64,000 nt of DNA from Blastococcus sp. CT_GayMR19 (GCF_004570385.1 NZ_SPQL01000006.1:62001-126000); one strand, 5' to 3'; counted from the first letter of the stretch, positions 34,952 through 45,796 are shown. Numbers and translations are program-made. Notes: generated by a model not told the origin, from the letters alone.

Positions 34952-35487
34952 GCAAGCCGGAGACCGCCGCCTCGACGACGCGTCCCCAGCCCGACAGCAG
35001 CTCGGCGCGTCCTGGGCGGGGGAGCGGCACGGCTCGTCCCGGACGGGAGAGCAGCGAGGCGCGGCGCGCTCGGTACGAGGCGGACGACGTGCACAGCCTC
35101 CGGGAACGGGTGGCACGGTCGAGGTGGCGACGGCGGCTGGCGTCGCGCCGCACCCTGGACCACGGCTACCGGGTGTGCGTCGGCATCGTCGGCGGCGCGA
35201 TCGTCGCCCTGGGCCTCGTCACCATCCCGCTGCCCGGTCCGGGCTGGCTGACGGTCATCGCCGGCCTGTTCGTGCTGGCGACCGAGTTCCTGCTGGCCGA
35301 GCGTCTGCTCGAGTTCACCAAGCGGCACGTGAAGCGCTGGACGGACTGGGTGAAGGGCCGGCCGGTGTGGGTCCGGGTGCTCATCGGGCTGGCGACGGCG
35401 GCGTTCGTCTACGGCATCCTCGTGGTGACCCTGCACGTGACCGGCGTGCCCGGCTGGGTGCCGGGGTGGGTCCCGCTCTGGCGCTGA
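34948..35487 (+). CDS. PGPGW-motif membrane protein (TIGR02611-like), CTG start
   Basis: The product is about 179 aa. A Ser/Arg/Gly-rich disordered N-terminus of about 70 residues precedes two or three hydrophobic segments: RVCVGIVGGAIVALGLVTIPLPGPGWLTVIAGLFVLATEFLLAE, with the family's PGPGW, and IGLATAAFVYGILVVTLHVTGV. The frame opens at CTG 34948, overlapping the anti-sigma stop (CTGA), 7 nt after GGGGAGG. The first in-frame GTG is only at 35089. I therefore favour the rare CTG start; a start at 35089 would remove the disordered part. Function is unknown. Confidence 0.75.
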   Translation: MSKPETAASTTRPQPDSSSARPGRGSGTARPGRESSEARRARYEADDVHSLRERVARSRWRRRLASRRTLDHGYRVCVGIVGGAIVALGLVTIPLPGPGWLTVIAGLFVLATEFLLAERLLEFTKRHVKRWTDWVKGRPVWVRVLIGLATAAFVYGILVVTLHVTGVPGWVPGWVPLWR

Positions 35488-35512
35488 GCGTCTGGCACAA
35501 TCGGACCCGCTC

Positions 35513-35584
35513 GGGCGATTGGCTCAGTGGTAGAGCGCTTCGTTCACACCGAAGAGGTCACTGGTTCGAACCCAGTATCGCCCA
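35513..35584 (+). tRNA. tRNA-Val (CAC)
   Basis: Acceptor GGGCGAT/ATCGCCC, anticodon loop TTCACAC between CTTCG and CGAAG (anticodon CAC), and T arm ACTGG-TTCGAAC-CCAGT, with discriminator A and no encoded CCA. A possible -10 CACAAT lies at 35496-35501, 11 nt before the mature 5' end. A strong hairpin follows 9 nt downstream. Confidence 0.96.
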
Positions 35585-35592
35585 CCCGACGC

Positions 35593-35631
35593 AACGCCGG
35601 GCCGGCTCCGTGACGGAGCCGGCCCGGCGTT
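35593..35631. terminator. bidirectional terminator after tRNA-Val(CAC)
   Basis: Perfect 18-bp arms AACGCCGGGCCGGCTCCG and its complement enclose the 3-nt loop TGA. It lies between the tRNA and the convergent DUF4190 gene and can serve both. Confidence 0.85.
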
Positions 35632-35644
35632 CGACGTACGGGCG

Positions 35645-36310
35645 TCAGTAGCCGGCTGCGGCGCAGGCCGAACCCACGCGGGCGTCGTCCTCGGTCAGGG
35701 CAGCATCCAGGTACGAGGGGTCCTCGCCGCTGCTGACGGCATCGGCGGTCAGTTGCAGGTTGGCCGACATCGTCTGCACGTCCTGGACGAACGCGGCGTC
35801 CGAGGTGGTGGCTGCCGCGCCCTCGATCGTGGTGCGCACGTCGGTGACGAGCAGCGCGTACTCCTCGGGGGTGCTGATCGTCGCCACGTTCGAGTCGAAC
35901 CCGATCAGGGCCGGGGCGATGACCTCACACGCCGCGAGGACCCCCTGGGGGTCCTCGCCCGGTCCCTCGGCCACGGCAGCGGCCTGCGTCTCCTCGGCCG
36001 CGACCGTCTCCGCGGCCTCCTGGACCATCGCGAACGCGAAGACGACGAGCGCCAGCGTGATGAGCAGGAAAACGATCGACAGGATCAGCCCGGCGATGGC
36101 GAGTCCGCGGCCACCCTCCCGGCGCTTCCTGATCTGGCTGAGGCCGATGGCGCTGAACACGATGCCGAGCGGGCTGAAGACGAAGGCGAAGATCAGGCCG
36201 AGGATGGCCATCGTGTTGGTCTTCTGCGGGCCGGGCGCGTGGGCGGGAGCGCCCTGGCCGTATGCCGGCTGCTCCTGAACTGCCGACTCGTACGGCGTCT
36301 GCTGCGTCAC
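35645..36310 (-). CDS. DUF4190-type membrane protein
   Basis: The 221-aa protein has a Gln/Pro/Ala-rich cytoplasmic N-terminus (about 40 residues). It then has two membrane helices with the DUF4190 pattern: NTMAILGLIFAFVFSPLGIVFSAIGLSQI, RKRREGGRGLAIAGLILSIVFLLITLALVVFAFAM. A soluble domain of about 115 residues follows with two cysteines (LAACEVI and VGSACAAAGY) that could pair. GTG at 36310 follows GGAGG at the right distance. Function unknown; such proteins are abundant in actinobacteria. Confidence 0.8.
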   Translation of the reverse strand: MTQQTPYESAVQEQPAYGQGAPAHAPGPQKTNTMAILGLIFAFVFSPLGIVFSAIGLSQIRKRREGGRGLAIAGLILSIVFLLITLALVVFAFAMVQEAAETVAAEETQAAAVAEGPGEDPQGVLAACEVIAPALIGFDSNVATISTPEEYALLVTDVRTTIEGAAATTSDAAFVQDVQTMSANLQLTADAVSSGEDPSYLDAALTEDDARVGSACAAAGY

Positions 36311-36494
36311 GTTGCTGTCCTCCGAGGGTGCGCCGGCCGACGTGGCCGGCATGGGATGTCGCCGGGACGGTAGGTGGGGACCGGTGTCGCGCGGCTCCGC
36401 AACAGGCCGAGTTGTCCGGATCGAGGCTCCCGCTCGTCCCGCCCGCTCCAGCGGACCCGCGAGGCGCATGCGCCGCACCGCCTCGGCATGGACG

Positions 36495-37547
36495 ATGGAG
36501 GCGATGGCACTCAACCGGGCCGACCGGCTCCGGGCGGCGGTGCAGCGGGACGGGCCCACCTGCATCTGGTGCGGTCGCGGCTTCAGCGGGCTGGTCGCAC
36601 CCACCACCGAGCACGTCGTCCCCCGGCTCAAGGGCGGGCCGTCCTGGCTGGAGAACGAGGTCGCGGCCTGCCGCCGGTGCAATTCAGAACGCGGCCATCG
36701 CGGCCCGGTGGAGTGGCTGGAGGAATGCCTCGGCCGCGGGTGGCGCCCGGACGGGCAGCGGCTCGAACGCTCCTTGGCCCGCCTCGCCGAGGCGATCGGC
36801 CGGGAGGGCGGGCAGCGCCGGGCGCGCCCCTACCTCGACGCTCAGCTGCGGCGGCTGCGACGACGGGCCGCCGGCCCGGCCCTGATCTCGGCGTCCCGCC
36901 CGGCGCAGAGTTCCGCTCCGCGGGCGCCGGCCCTCGGACCGACCGCGGACCGCAGCTCAAGGGCGGTGGGTAGCGTCGTGGACGTGGTGCACGCGGGACG
37001 GCGAGTGGTCGGACGGCTCGAGCAGGTCTGGGTCTACCCCGTGAAGTCCCTGGCCGGGACTCCGGTGGCGACCGTCGAGATCGGTCCGGCCGGGCCCCGC
37101 GGCGACCGCGCCCATTCCGTCGTCGCCGCCGACTCCGGCGAGCCGGTCCGGGCCAAGCACTCCCCGGTGCTGGCGACGCTCGTGCCCACCGGCGACCTGC
37201 CGGCGGACGAGCGGGCCATCGGGGCGGCCCTGGGCCGTCCGGTGCGGCTGCAGCCGGCATCGGGCGGGTCCGCCGCCGACGTCGCTGCTGTCCACCTGGT
37301 CTCCCGGCAGGCCATCGACCGGGCCGCGGCGGGTGAGGTCCCGGAGGGCTGCTCGGCCGACGATCCCCGCGCCAACCTCCTGCTCTCCCTGCCGGACGGC
37401 GACGACGAGCGCGCCTGGGTGGGGCGCCTCGTGTCGGTGGGCGAGGTCGTCCTGGAGGTGACACGGACGCCGAAGCACTGTCTCGGCGTCTACGCGAACG
37501 TGCGTTCCGGCGGCGTGGTGGCCGTCGGGGACCCCGTCCTGCTCTGA
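36495..37547 (+). CDS. HNH nuclease domain fused in frame to a MOSC domain
   Basis: One open frame of about 350 aa has no stop between two domains. The first (about residues 1-100) is an HNH domain: two CxxC pairs (CIWC and CRRC) around the core [21 protein letters not shown], then NSERGHRG. An Arg/Ala-rich linker follows (about 110-160). The second is a MOSC beta-barrel: [22 protein letters not shown] at its start, the RGDRAHSVV segment, DDPRANLLL and a C-terminal Cys in [18 protein letters not shown] proteins act on molybdenum-cofactor or sulfur chemistry. A GTG at 36984, 7 nt after TAGCGT (36971-36976), could start the MOSC part alone. Start at 36495 or 36504 is uncertain. Confidence 0.75.
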   Translation: MEAMALNRADRLRAAVQRDGPTCIWCGRGFSGLVAPTTEHVVPRLKGGPSWLENEVAACRRCNSERGHRGPVEWLEECLGRGWRPDGQRLERSLARLAEAIGREGGQRRARPYLDAQLRRLRRRAAGPALISASRPAQSSAPRAPALGPTADRSSRAVGSVVDVVHAGRRVVGRLEQVWVYPVKSLAGTPVATVEIGPAGPRGDRAHSVVAADSGEPVRAKHSPVLATLVPTGDLPADERAIGAALGRPVRLQPASGGSAADVAAVHLVSRQAIDRAAAGEVPEGCSADDPRANLLLSLPDGDDERAWVGRLVSVGEVVLEVTRTPKHCLGVYANVRSGGVVAVGDPVLL

Positions 37548-37556
37548 TCGCCCGCC

Positions 37557-38654
37557 GTGCCGAGGACCTGCACCGTGGTTCCGGCAGTCCTGGCCGTCCT
37601 GTTGCTGACCGCCTGCGCGGGGGCGGCCGGGTCCTCCGCGGACCCGTCGTCGGTGCCCGCTGCTCCGGACAGCTTCACGTTGGTCGCGACCGGGGACGTG
37701 CTGATCCACCAGGACCGCGCGCTCACCTCCGGCGCACGGCAGGGCGACGGTACCTACGACTTCTCGGGCGTGCTGGCCGCCGTCGCCCCGATGATCGGCG
37801 CGGCCGACCTGGCCATCTGCCATCTGGAGACGCCGGTCGCACCGCCCGGCGGCCCGTACCGCGGCTATCCGAGCTTCGCCGTCCAGCCGGAGATCGCCGA
37901 CGCGCTGGCCGGGGCGGGGTACGACCTGTGCTCCACCGCCTCCAATCACTCGCTGGACGACGGCACCGACGGGCTCGCGCGCACGCTCGAGGCGCTCGAC
38001 GCGGCGGGGATCGCCGCGACCGGCACCTATCGCACGGAGCCGGAGAGCACCGAGCCGCGCATCGTCGACGTCGACGGCATCCGGGTCGGGCACGTGGCGG
38101 CCACGTTCGGCCTCAACGGCGTGCCGCTCCCGGCCGACCGGGAATGGTCGGTCGACGTCGCCGACGTGCCCGACGTGAGCGCGATGCTGGCCGCCGCTGC
38201 CCGGGCGCGGGACGCCGGCGCGGAGGTCGTCGTCGCCAGCCTGCACTGCTGCCTCGAGTACGACAGCGATCCGACACCGGCGCAGGAGTCCGCCGTCCGC
38301 AGCCTGCTCGCCTCGCCGGACGTCGACCTCGTCCTCGGTCACCACGCACACGTCGTGCAGCCCATCGAGGCGATCGCGGGGGAGTGGGCCGCCTACGGCC
38401 TCGGCAACCACGTCGCCGAGCACGCCACCCGCGGCTATCCGACGGAGGACTCGGTGCTGGCCCGGTTCACCTTCACCCGCGGGGACGACGGCCGGTTCAC
38501 CGTCACGTCGGCCGAGGCGGTGCCACTGTCGATCGTGCTGGCCCCGGACCAGGTGACGGTGCAGCCCGCCGACCCGGCGACCTTCGAGCGCGTCGCCGCC
38601 GTCCTCGACCGGCGGGGAGCCGTGGCGGCGGGACTGGGCATCGTCCCGGGCTGA
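37557..38654 (+). CDS. CapA-family (PgsA-like) metallophosphoesterase lipoprotein
   Basis: The 365-aa protein begins with a signal peptide ending in the lipobox LLTAC (Cys about 21), so it is probably anchored outside the membrane. The calcineurin-like fold of the CapA family is seen in [70 protein letters not shown] and YGLGNHV. Members are linked to poly-gamma-glutamate capsule synthesis, but most actinobacterial ones are uncharacterised and no other capsule gene is nearby. GTG at 37557 is 9 bp after the MOSC stop. Confidence 0.85.
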   Translation: MPRTCTVVPAVLAVLLLTACAGAAGSSADPSSVPAAPDSFTLVATGDVLIHQDRALTSGARQGDGTYDFSGVLAAVAPMIGAADLAICHLETPVAPPGGPYRGYPSFAVQPEIADALAGAGYDLCSTASNHSLDDGTDGLARTLEALDAAGIAATGTYRTEPESTEPRIVDVDGIRVGHVAATFGLNGVPLPADREWSVDVADVPDVSAMLAAAARARDAGAEVVVASLHCCLEYDSDPTPAQESAVRSLLASPDVDLVLGHHAHVVQPIEAIAGEWAAYGLGNHVAEHATRGYPTEDSVLARFTFTRGDDGRFTVTSAEAVPLSIVLAPDQVTVQPADPATFERVAAVLDRRGAVAAGLGIVPG

Positions 38655-38713
38655 CCGCAGGGGGCGCACTACGCTCGGGGGGCCGTTTCCGCACCGACCC
38701 TCCAGGAGTTCCT

Positions 38714-40813
38714 GTGTCCACCGCGCCTTCGCCGACCGTCGCCGCCCCGATCGGGGTGCCGGCCGGGACCACGGCGATGCAGGCGCTCAAGGACGCCGGG
38801 GTGCCGCTCAAGGGCCCGGACGGCGCGGTCGTCGTGCGGGAGGTCGCGACCGGTGACCTGAAGGACCTCACCTGGGCCCCCGACGCCGACGCCGACGTCG
38901 AACCCGTCCCGGCCGCCAGTCCCGACGGGCGCGCCGTCATCCGGCACTCGGCCGCTCACGTGCTGGCCCAGGCCGTGCAGGAGCTGTTCCCCGGCACCCG
39001 CCTGGGCATCGGCCCGCCGGTCGAGAACGGTTTCTACTACGACTTCGACCCGGAGCGGCCCTTCACACCCGAGGACCTCACCACCCTCGAGAAGAAGATG
39101 CAGGAGATCGTCCGCGCCGGGCAGAACTTCGCCCGTCGCGAGATCAGCGACGCCGACGCCAAGGCCGAGCTCGCGCACGAGCCGTACAAGCTCGAGCTGA
39201 TCGGGCTCAAGGGCGGCGAGGCCGCGTCCTCGGATGATGGCGCCTCCGTCGAGGTCGGCTCCGGCGGGCTGACCATGTACGACAACCTCGACGCCCGCAC
39301 CGGCGACCGCGTCTGGACCGACCTGTGCCGCGGCCCGCACCTGCCGCGCACCAGCACCATCCCGGCGTTCAGCCTCACCCGGTCGGCCGCCGCCTACTGG
39401 CGCGGCAGCGAGAAGAACCCGCAGCTGCAGCGCATCTACGGCACCGCCTGGGAGAGCAAGGACGCCCACAAGGCCCACCTCGAGCGGCTGGCCGAGGCCG
39501 AGCGCCGCGACCACCGGCGTCTCGGCGCCGAGCTGGACCTCTTCAGCTTCCCGGACGAGATCGGCTCCGGGCTGGCCGTCTTCCACCCCAAGGGCGGGGT
39601 CATCCGGCGGGAGCTGGAGAACTACAGCCGCCAGCGGCACGAGGAGTCCGGCTACTCCTTCGTCAACAGCCCGCACATCAGCAAGGGTCAGCTGTTCCAG
39701 ACCTCCGGTCACCTGGACTGGTACTCCGACGGCATGTATCCCGCGATGCACCTCGACGAGGAGCGGGACGCCGACGGCCACGTCCGCCGGCAGGGGCAGG
39801 ACTACTACCTCAAGCCGATGAACTGCCCGATGCACAACCTGATCTACCGGACCCGCGGGCGGTCCTACCGGGACCTGCCGCTGCGGCTGTTCGAGTTCGG
39901 CACGGTCTACCGGTACGAGAAGTCCGGGGTCGTGCACGGGCTGACCCGGGCCCGCGGGTTCACCCAGGACGACGCCCACATCTACTGCGCCCCCGAGCAG
40001 ATGCAGGACGAGATCCGGTCGCTGCTGCAGTTCGTGCTGGACCTGCTCGCCGACTACGGCCTGAACGACTTCCACCTGGAGCTGTCCACGCGGAACCCGG
40101 AGAAGTCGATCGGCAGCGACGAGGACTGGGAGCGTGCCACCGACGCGCTGAGGGAGGCCGCGGAGGCCAGCGGGCTCGAGCTCGTGCTCGACCCGGGCGG
40201 CGCAGCGTTCTACGCGCCCAAGATCTCGGTCCAGGCCCGCGACGCGATCGGCCGGTCGTGGCAGATGTCGACCATCCAGGTCGACCTCATGCTGCCCGAG
40301 CGGTTCGACCTCGAGTACACGGCCGCCGACGGCTCGCGTCAGCGGCCGGTCATGATCCACCGCGCACTGTTCGGCTCGATGGAGCGGTTCTTCGGCGTCC
40401 TGACCGAGCACTACGCCGGGGCGTTCCCGGCCTGGCTGGCGCCGGTGCAGGTGGTCGGCATCCCGATCACCGACGAGCAGGTGCCCTACCTGCTCGACGT
40501 CGCCGAGCAGCTGCGCGCGCGGGGCCTCCGGGTCGAGATCGACGACTCCGACGACCGCATGCAGAAGAAGATCCGCACCGCCAGCAAGCAGAAGATCCCG
40601 TTCGTGCTGCTCGCGGGGGCCACCGACGCCGACGCCGGCGCGGTCTCCTTCCGCTACCGCGACGGGTCGCAGCGCAACGGCGTCCCGGTGGCCGATGCCG
40701 TCGAGCAGATCGCCGCGTGGGTGGCCGCACGGCACAACACCGACCCCACCGCCGAGATCCAGGTGGCGAATCCGTCGCCGGAGGCGGCCGGTTCCCCTGC
40801 GGAGCAGCGTTGA
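38714..40813 (+). CDS. thrS: threonyl-tRNA synthetase
   Basis: ThrS charges tRNA-Thr. The 699-aa product has an N-terminal TGS domain ([31 protein letters not shown]) and an editing domain with [34 protein letters not shown]. The class II core has motif 1 and the zinc site ([14 protein letters not shown] in [21 protein letters not shown] in [13 protein letters not shown]). The anticodon-binding domain starts [16 protein letters not shown] at 38714 follows AGGAG with 5-nt spacing. It leads a six-gene cluster with the phosphatidylinositol genes, as in mycobacteria. Confidence 0.97.
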   Translation: MSTAPSPTVAAPIGVPAGTTAMQALKDAGVPLKGPDGAVVVREVATGDLKDLTWAPDADADVEPVPAASPDGRAVIRHSAAHVLAQAVQELFPGTRLGIGPPVENGFYYDFDPERPFTPEDLTTLEKKMQEIVRAGQNFARREISDADAKAELAHEPYKLELIGLKGGEAASSDDGASVEVGSGGLTMYDNLDARTGDRVWTDLCRGPHLPRTSTIPAFSLTRSAAAYWRGSEKNPQLQRIYGTAWESKDAHKAHLERLAEAERRDHRRLGAELDLFSFPDEIGSGLAVFHPKGGVIRRELENYSRQRHEESGYSFVNSPHISKGQLFQTSGHLDWYSDGMYPAMHLDEERDADGHVRRQGQDYYLKPMNCPMHNLIYRTRGRSYRDLPLRLFEFGTVYRYEKSGVVHGLTRARGFTQDDAHIYCAPEQMQDEIRSLLQFVLDLLADYGLNDFHLELSTRNPEKSIGSDEDWERATDALREAAEASGLELVLDPGGAAFYAPKISVQARDAIGRSWQMSTIQVDLMLPERFDLEYTAADGSRQRPVMIHRALFGSMERFFGVLTEHYAGAFPAWLAPVQVVGIPITDEQVPYLLDVAEQLRARGLRVEIDDSDDRMQKKIRTASKQKIPFVLLAGATDADAGAVSFRYRDGSQRNGVPVADAVEQIAAWVAARHNTDPTAEIQVANPSPEAAGSPAEQR

Positions 40814-41361
40814 CCACCCCCAACGACGACGGCGGTCCCGCGACGGTCTTCGATCACCTCTGGACGCCGTACCGCATGGCCTACATCCGCGGCGAGGGCA
40901 AGCCGACGGGAGCGCACGACTGCCCGTTCTGCGTGATCCCGACGATGGGCGACGAGGAGGGGCTGATCGTGGCCCGCGGGACGTCGGTCTACGCCGTCCT
41001 CAACCTCTATCCCTACAACGCCGGCCACCTGATGCTCGTCCCGTACCGGCACGTGCCCGACTACACCGACCTCACCGACGAGGAGGTCGCCGAGCTGGGC
41101 TCGTTCACGCAGACGGCGATGCGCACCGTGCGCGCGGTCAGCGGGGCGCACGGCTTCAACATCGGGATGAACCAGGGATCGGTGGCCGGCGCGGGCATCG
41201 CCGACCACCTGCACCAGCACGCCGTCCCGCGCTGGGGCGGGGACACCAACTTCATGCCGGTCATCGGCCTGACCCGGGTCCTGCCGCAGGTGCTCGCCGA
41301 GACCCGTGCGCTGCTGGCGGCCGCCTGGTCGCCGCAGACCGTCGCGGTCGGGGAGGCCTGA
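40810..41361 (+). CDS. HIT-family nucleotide hydrolase/phosphorylase
   Basis: The 183-aa protein has the histidine triad [10 protein letters not shown], an N-terminal CPFC that may bind zinc, and [18 protein letters not shown]. It is the orthologue-type of the protein encoded between thrS and pgsA in M. tuberculosis, reported to be an AP4A phosphorylase; assignment here rests on synteny and motif. TTG at 40810 overlaps the thrS stop (TTGA) with GGAG 5 nt upstream, so a TTG start with translational coupling is likely. Confidence 0.92.
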   Translation: MTTPNDDGGPATVFDHLWTPYRMAYIRGEGKPTGAHDCPFCVIPTMGDEEGLIVARGTSVYAVLNLYPYNAGHLMLVPYRHVPDYTDLTDEEVAELGSFTQTAMRTVRAVSGAHGFNIGMNQGSVAGAGIADHLHQHAVPRWGGDTNFMPVIGLTRVLPQVLAETRALLAAAWSPQTVAVGEA

Positions 41362-41985
41362 GTGATCAGCGGCTCCGCGCGGCCCGTGGTCGCCAAGATC
41401 GTCGCCCCGGTGATCGGGCGCCTGGCCCGGTCGGGTGTCACGCCCGACGCCATCACCATCACCGGCACGCTCGGGGCCGTGGCCGGCGCCGTCGGGCTGA
41501 TCGGCACCGGGCAGCTGTTCTGGGGCGCCTTCACGGTCACGGTCTTCGTGCTGCTGGACATGCTCGACGGTGCCCTCGCGCGGGCGCGCGGCGGTGGCTC
41601 GCTGTTCGGCGCCGTCCTCGACTCCACCGGCGACCGCGCGGCCGACGTGGCGATCTTCGGTGCGCTGGTGTGGTGGTTCTCCGGGGCGGGGGACAACCGG
41701 CTCATCGTCCTGCTCGCGCTGCTCTGCCTCGTGCTCGGGGTGCTCACGTCCTACATCAAGGCGCGGGCCGAGGGTGTCGGGCTCTCCTGCGACGTCGGCG
41801 TCGCCGAGCGCACCGAGCGGCTGATCCTGGTCCTCGTGGGCACCGGGTTCAGCGGACTGGGGATCCCGTACGCCCTGCACGTGGCGCTGTGGGTGCTGCT
41901 CGTGGTCAGCGCGATCACCGTCGGGCAGCGGTTCCTCGTCGTCCGGCAGGCCGGCTCCGGACCTCTCGCGCCGCAGACGCCATGA
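41362..41985 (+). CDS. pgsA: phosphatidylinositol phosphate synthase
   Basis: The 207-aa integral membrane enzyme joins CDP-diacylglycerol and inositol 1-phosphate to give phosphatidylinositol phosphate, the first step to PI and PIMs in actinobacteria. The CDP-alcohol phosphotransferase motif D-G-x2-A-R-x8-G-x3-D-x3-D is seen in DGALARARGGGSLFGAVLD and the following STGDRAAD. About six membrane helices are predicted. GTG at 41362 abuts the HIT stop and the end overlaps patA. The neighbouring acyl- and mannosyltransferases support PI rather than phosphatidylglycerol phosphate synthesis. Confidence 0.94.
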   Translation: MISGSARPVVAKIVAPVIGRLARSGVTPDAITITGTLGAVAGAVGLIGTGQLFWGAFTVTVFVLLDMLDGALARARGGGSLFGAVLDSTGDRAADVAIFGALVWWFSGAGDNRLIVLLALLCLVLGVLTSYIKARAEGVGLSCDVGVAERTERLILVLVGTGFSGLGIPYALHVALWVLLVVSAITVGQRFLVVRQAGSGPLAPQTP

Positions 41986-42962
41986 GCGAGGCCGCCGTGC
42001 CGGGCCCCGTCGGGGTCGCCCCCGGCCTGCGGTCCCGGCTCACCGCCCGGCTCACCGACGCCGGCTTCGCCGCCGGGTGGGGGGCGGTGAAGCTCCTTCC
42101 GGAGTCGGTGGCCCGGGCGGCCTTCGACGGTGCCGGCCGCTGGGCCGCGGGCCGGGACGGCCGCGGCGTGCGCCAGCTCCGGGCCAACCTGCGGGTCGCC
42201 ACCGGCGGCACGCTGGGCGAGGCGGACCTCGACGCGCTGACCGCCCGGGCCGTGCGCTCCTACGCGCGCTACTGGCAGGAGGCCTTCCGGCTGCCGGTGA
42301 TCGAGCCCGGCCGGATCGTCGGGAACACCGTCACCTTCGGCCAGGAGCCGGTCGACCGGCTCCGCGCGGAGGGCCGGCCGATCGTCTTCGCGCTGCCGCA
42401 CAGCGGCAACTGGGACGCCGCCGCCGTCTGGCTGGTCGACTGGCTCGGCGGTCCGTTCATGACGGTCGCCGAACGGCTCCAGCCGGAGTCGCTCTACGAA
42501 CGGTTCGTCGCCTACCGCGAGTTCCTCGGCATCCGCGTGGTCCCGCTGACCGGTGGCCCGCGGCCCAGCAGTTCGGTGCTCACCGAGTGGGTGGCCGGCG
42601 GCGGCACCGTCTGCCTGCTGGTCGACCGCGACCTCGGCCGCACGGGCACGCCGGTCACCTTCTTCGGTCGCGCGGCCACCCTGCCCACCGGGCCTGCCCT
42701 CCTGGCGGCACAGACCGGCGCCGCGCTCGTGCCGGTCGTCTGCTCCTTCACCGACACGGGGTGGGCGGTGCACTTCTGCCCGGAGGTCCCGGTGCAGGGC
42801 CCGGGCCGGCTCCGGGACCGCGTGTCGACGGCGATGCAGGCGGTCGCCGACGCGTTCACCGCCGGCATCGCGCGGCGGCCGGAGGACTGGCACATGCTCG
42901 GGCGGATCTGGGCCGACGTGCCCCCCGATCCGCCCGCCCGGAGCCGGCGGGAGCCGGCCTGA
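41982..42962 (+). CDS. patA: phosphatidylinositol mannoside acyltransferase
   Basis: The 326-aa protein belongs to the LpxL/HtrB-like acyltransferases that acylate the mannose of PIM1/PIM2 from acyl-CoA. The HxxxxD-like motif is HSGNWDAAAVWLVDWLG, and the second motif is GGTVCLLVDRDLGRTGTPVTFFG. The C-terminus RRPEDWHMLGRIWAD matches the family. ATG at 41982 overlaps the pgsA stop, and its own stop overlaps the pimA start by one base, so pgsA, patA and pimA form a tightly coupled unit. It acts at the inner face of the membrane. Confidence 0.93.
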   Translation: MSEAAVPGPVGVAPGLRSRLTARLTDAGFAAGWGAVKLLPESVARAAFDGAGRWAAGRDGRGVRQLRANLRVATGGTLGEADLDALTARAVRSYARYWQEAFRLPVIEPGRIVGNTVTFGQEPVDRLRAEGRPIVFALPHSGNWDAAAVWLVDWLGGPFMTVAERLQPESLYERFVAYREFLGIRVVPLTGGPRPSSSVLTEWVAGGGTVCLLVDRDLGRTGTPVTFFGRAATLPTGPALLAAQTGAALVPVVCSFTDTGWAVHFCPEVPVQGPGRLRDRVSTAMQAVADAFTAGIARRPEDWHMLGRIWADVPPDPPARSRREPA

Positions 42963-44173
42963 TGCGCATCGGCCTCGTGTGCCCGTACCAGTGGGACGTC
43001 CCCGGCGGGGTCCAGTACCACGTCCGCGACCTCGCCGAGACGCTGCGCGGGCTGGGGCACCACGTCGAGGTGCTGACGCCCGCGGAGCGCGAGGAGTCGC
43101 TGCCGGCCCAGCACGTCACCTGGGCCGGACGCACCGTACCCGTGCCCTACAACGGCTCGATGGCCAGCATGCAGTTCGGCCCCGTCTCGGCCGCCCGCGT
43201 GCGCCGGTGGCTGCGGGAGGGGCATTTCGACGTCGTCCACGTGCACGAGCCGGCCTCGCCGTCGGTCTCGCTGCTGGTCTGCATGATCGCCACGGGGCCG
43301 ATCGTGGCGACCTTCCACGCGGCCACCACCCGGTCCAAGTGGCTGGCGGCGGTCGGGCCCATGGCCCGGCCGTGGCTGGAGAAGATCGCCGGCCGGATCG
43401 CCGTGTCGGACTTCGCCCGCCGCGTCCAGGTGGAGCACCTCGGCGGGGACGCGGTGATCATCCCCAACGGCGTGCACGTCGCTGCGTTCGCCGAGGGGCC
43501 GTCGCTGCCGGGGCACACCCGCGGGGTCGACGGGCCGACCATCGGCTTCCTGGGCCGCTACGACGAGCCGCGCAAGGGCCTGCCGGTGCTGCTCGACGCC
43601 ATGCGCATCGTCGTCCGCAGGTACCCGGGGGCCCAGCTGCTCGTCGCCGGGCGGGGGGACCCGGCGGAGGCGCGGCAGCTGATCGGCGAGGACCTGCAGG
43701 CCCACGTGGCACTCCTCGGCGAGTTGTCGGAGGACGACAAGGCCGCGTTCCTGCGGTCGGTGGACATCTATTGCGCGCCCAACCTGCTGGGTGAGTCGTT
43801 CGGCGTCGTCCTCATCGAGGCGCTCGCCGCGGGGGCGCCGATCGTCGCGAGCGACCTGGACGCGTTCGCCCGCGTGCTCGAGCACGGGGACGCCGGCGTG
43901 CTCGTCCGCCGCGGCGATCCCGCGGCGCTGGCGCGGGCGCTGTGCGACCTGCTCGCGGACCCCGCCCGGCGGGCGGAGCTCACCGGGCGCGCAGCGGCGG
44001 TGGCGGCCGGGTACGACTGGGACGTGCTGGCCCGGCGCATCCTGACCGTCTACGAGACCGTCGTCCCCGCCGGCGGCGGCGAGGTGATGGCCGGGGAGGA
44101 GGACGACTTCTCCGACGACCCCCCGACTGGGACCGCAGCCTGGTTCCCCGGTCTGCGGCGGGGGCAGCAGTAG
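42962..44173 (+). CDS. pimA: phosphatidylinositol alpha-mannosyltransferase
   Basis: PimA transfers mannose from GDP-mannose to the inositol 2-position of PI. The 403-aa GT4 enzyme begins MRIGLVCPYQWDVPGGVQYHVRDLAETLR and carries the membrane-binding basic segment VSAARVRRWLREGHFD, the acceptor histidine in ATFHAATTRSKWL, and the E-x7-E donor motif GESFGVVLIEALAAGAPIV. An acidic tail of about 25 residues follows the conserved end. In the operon with pgsA and patA it shows that the organism makes PIM-type envelope lipids. Confidence 0.94.
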   Translation: MRIGLVCPYQWDVPGGVQYHVRDLAETLRGLGHHVEVLTPAEREESLPAQHVTWAGRTVPVPYNGSMASMQFGPVSAARVRRWLREGHFDVVHVHEPASPSVSLLVCMIATGPIVATFHAATTRSKWLAAVGPMARPWLEKIAGRIAVSDFARRVQVEHLGGDAVIIPNGVHVAAFAEGPSLPGHTRGVDGPTIGFLGRYDEPRKGLPVLLDAMRIVVRRYPGAQLLVAGRGDPAEARQLIGEDLQAHVALLGELSEDDKAAFLRSVDIYCAPNLLGESFGVVLIEALAAGAPIVASDLDAFARVLEHGDAGVLVRRGDPAALARALCDLLADPARRAELTGRAAAVAAGYDWDVLARRILTVYETVVPAGGGEVMAGEEDDFSDDPPTGTAAWFPGLRRGQQ

Positions 44174-44184
44174 CCTGACCTCCC

Positions 44185-44733
44185 GTGACACCCGACGCCT
44201 GGCTGCTGGTCGTGGCCGTGGTGTTCCTGCTCCTCGCCGCATGGACGGCCTGGACGCTCACCCGGCTGCGCCGGCTCGAGGCGCGGGTCGCGCAGGCCTG
44301 GACGGCCCTGGACACCCAACTGCAGCGGCGGGCGGGACTGGCCGAGGAGCTGGCGCGCCACTACCCGGCCGCGGTGGGGGAGGAGCGGGCGGAGTACCTC
44401 GCGGCCTTCGCGGCGGACGCACGAGCGCCCGCCGACGGCGACCGGGAACTCGCCGAGAACATCCTCGGCCGGGAGCTGCGCGAGCTGCCGGCCGATTCCG
44501 CGGGCGTCCCGACGGCGCTGCTGAGCGACCTCACCGGCACGACCACCCGGGTGGGCCTCGCCCGGCGGTTCTACAACGACGCCGTGCGGGACCTGCAGGC
44601 GCTGCGCCGCGGCCGGCTGCCCCGGCTCCTGCGGCTGCACGCCTCCCATCCGCTGCCCCGCTTCTTCGACATCGACGAACGTGCCGACGGCGTCGCTCCC
44701 GGCCTGGACGGTGCCAGGAATCAGCGGCGCTGA
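44185..44733 (+). CDS. LemA-like membrane protein
   Basis: The 182-aa protein has one N-terminal helix ([24 protein letters not shown]) followed by [30 protein letters not shown]. It then has [17 protein letters not shown] and [18 protein letters not shown], the pattern of the LemA family with its single membrane anchor and helical domain. Function in the family is not well defined. The GTG at 44185 is 8 nt after TAGCCT (44171-44176), so it may be leaderless even though it sits 11 bp behind pimA. Confidence 0.75.
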   Translation: MTPDAWLLVVAVVFLLLAAWTAWTLTRLRRLEARVAQAWTALDTQLQRRAGLAEELARHYPAAVGEERAEYLAAFAADARAPADGDRELAENILGRELRELPADSAGVPTALLSDLTGTTTRVGLARRFYNDAVRDLQALRRGRLPRLLRLHASHPLPRFFDIDERADGVAPGLDGARNQRR

Positions 44734-44740
44734 GCGGCCG

Positions 44741-44746
44741 TACCAT
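44741..44746 (+). promoter_or_regulatory. possible -10 of pdxS (TACCAT)
   Basis: TACCAT in the context CCGTACCATGG matches the putative rpsA -10 and lies 39 nt before the pdxS GTG. No clear -35 is seen. GAGG at 44773-44776 would be the ribosome binding site. Confidence 0.35.
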
Positions 44747-44785
44747 GGAGCTACCGCTATCCGTCGATCATTGAGGCAGCATCCC

Positions 44786-45721
<936 letters not shown>

Positions 45722-45738
45722 CCTCGGCCGCGTCGTGA

Positions 45739-45753
45739 CCGCCCTCGGGGCGG
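45739..45753 (+). terminator. weak hairpin after pdxS
   Basis: CCGCCC-TCG-GGGCGG forms a 6-bp stem 17 nt after the pdxS stop, between two convergent genes. It is short and without a T-run, so termination is only possible. Confidence 0.35.
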
Positions 45754-45796
45754 CGACGGCGTAGCGATGGCGTGACGACGGCGTCGCGACAGGCAC

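Noticed and set aside
32415-35584. tRNA-bounded mobile island between tRNA-Val(GAC) and tRNA-Val(CAC)
   Set aside because: The two tRNA genes share near-identical acceptor stems and 3' halves, but they are different isoacceptors in opposite orientation. Genes between them are ordinary chromosomal ones with no integrase.
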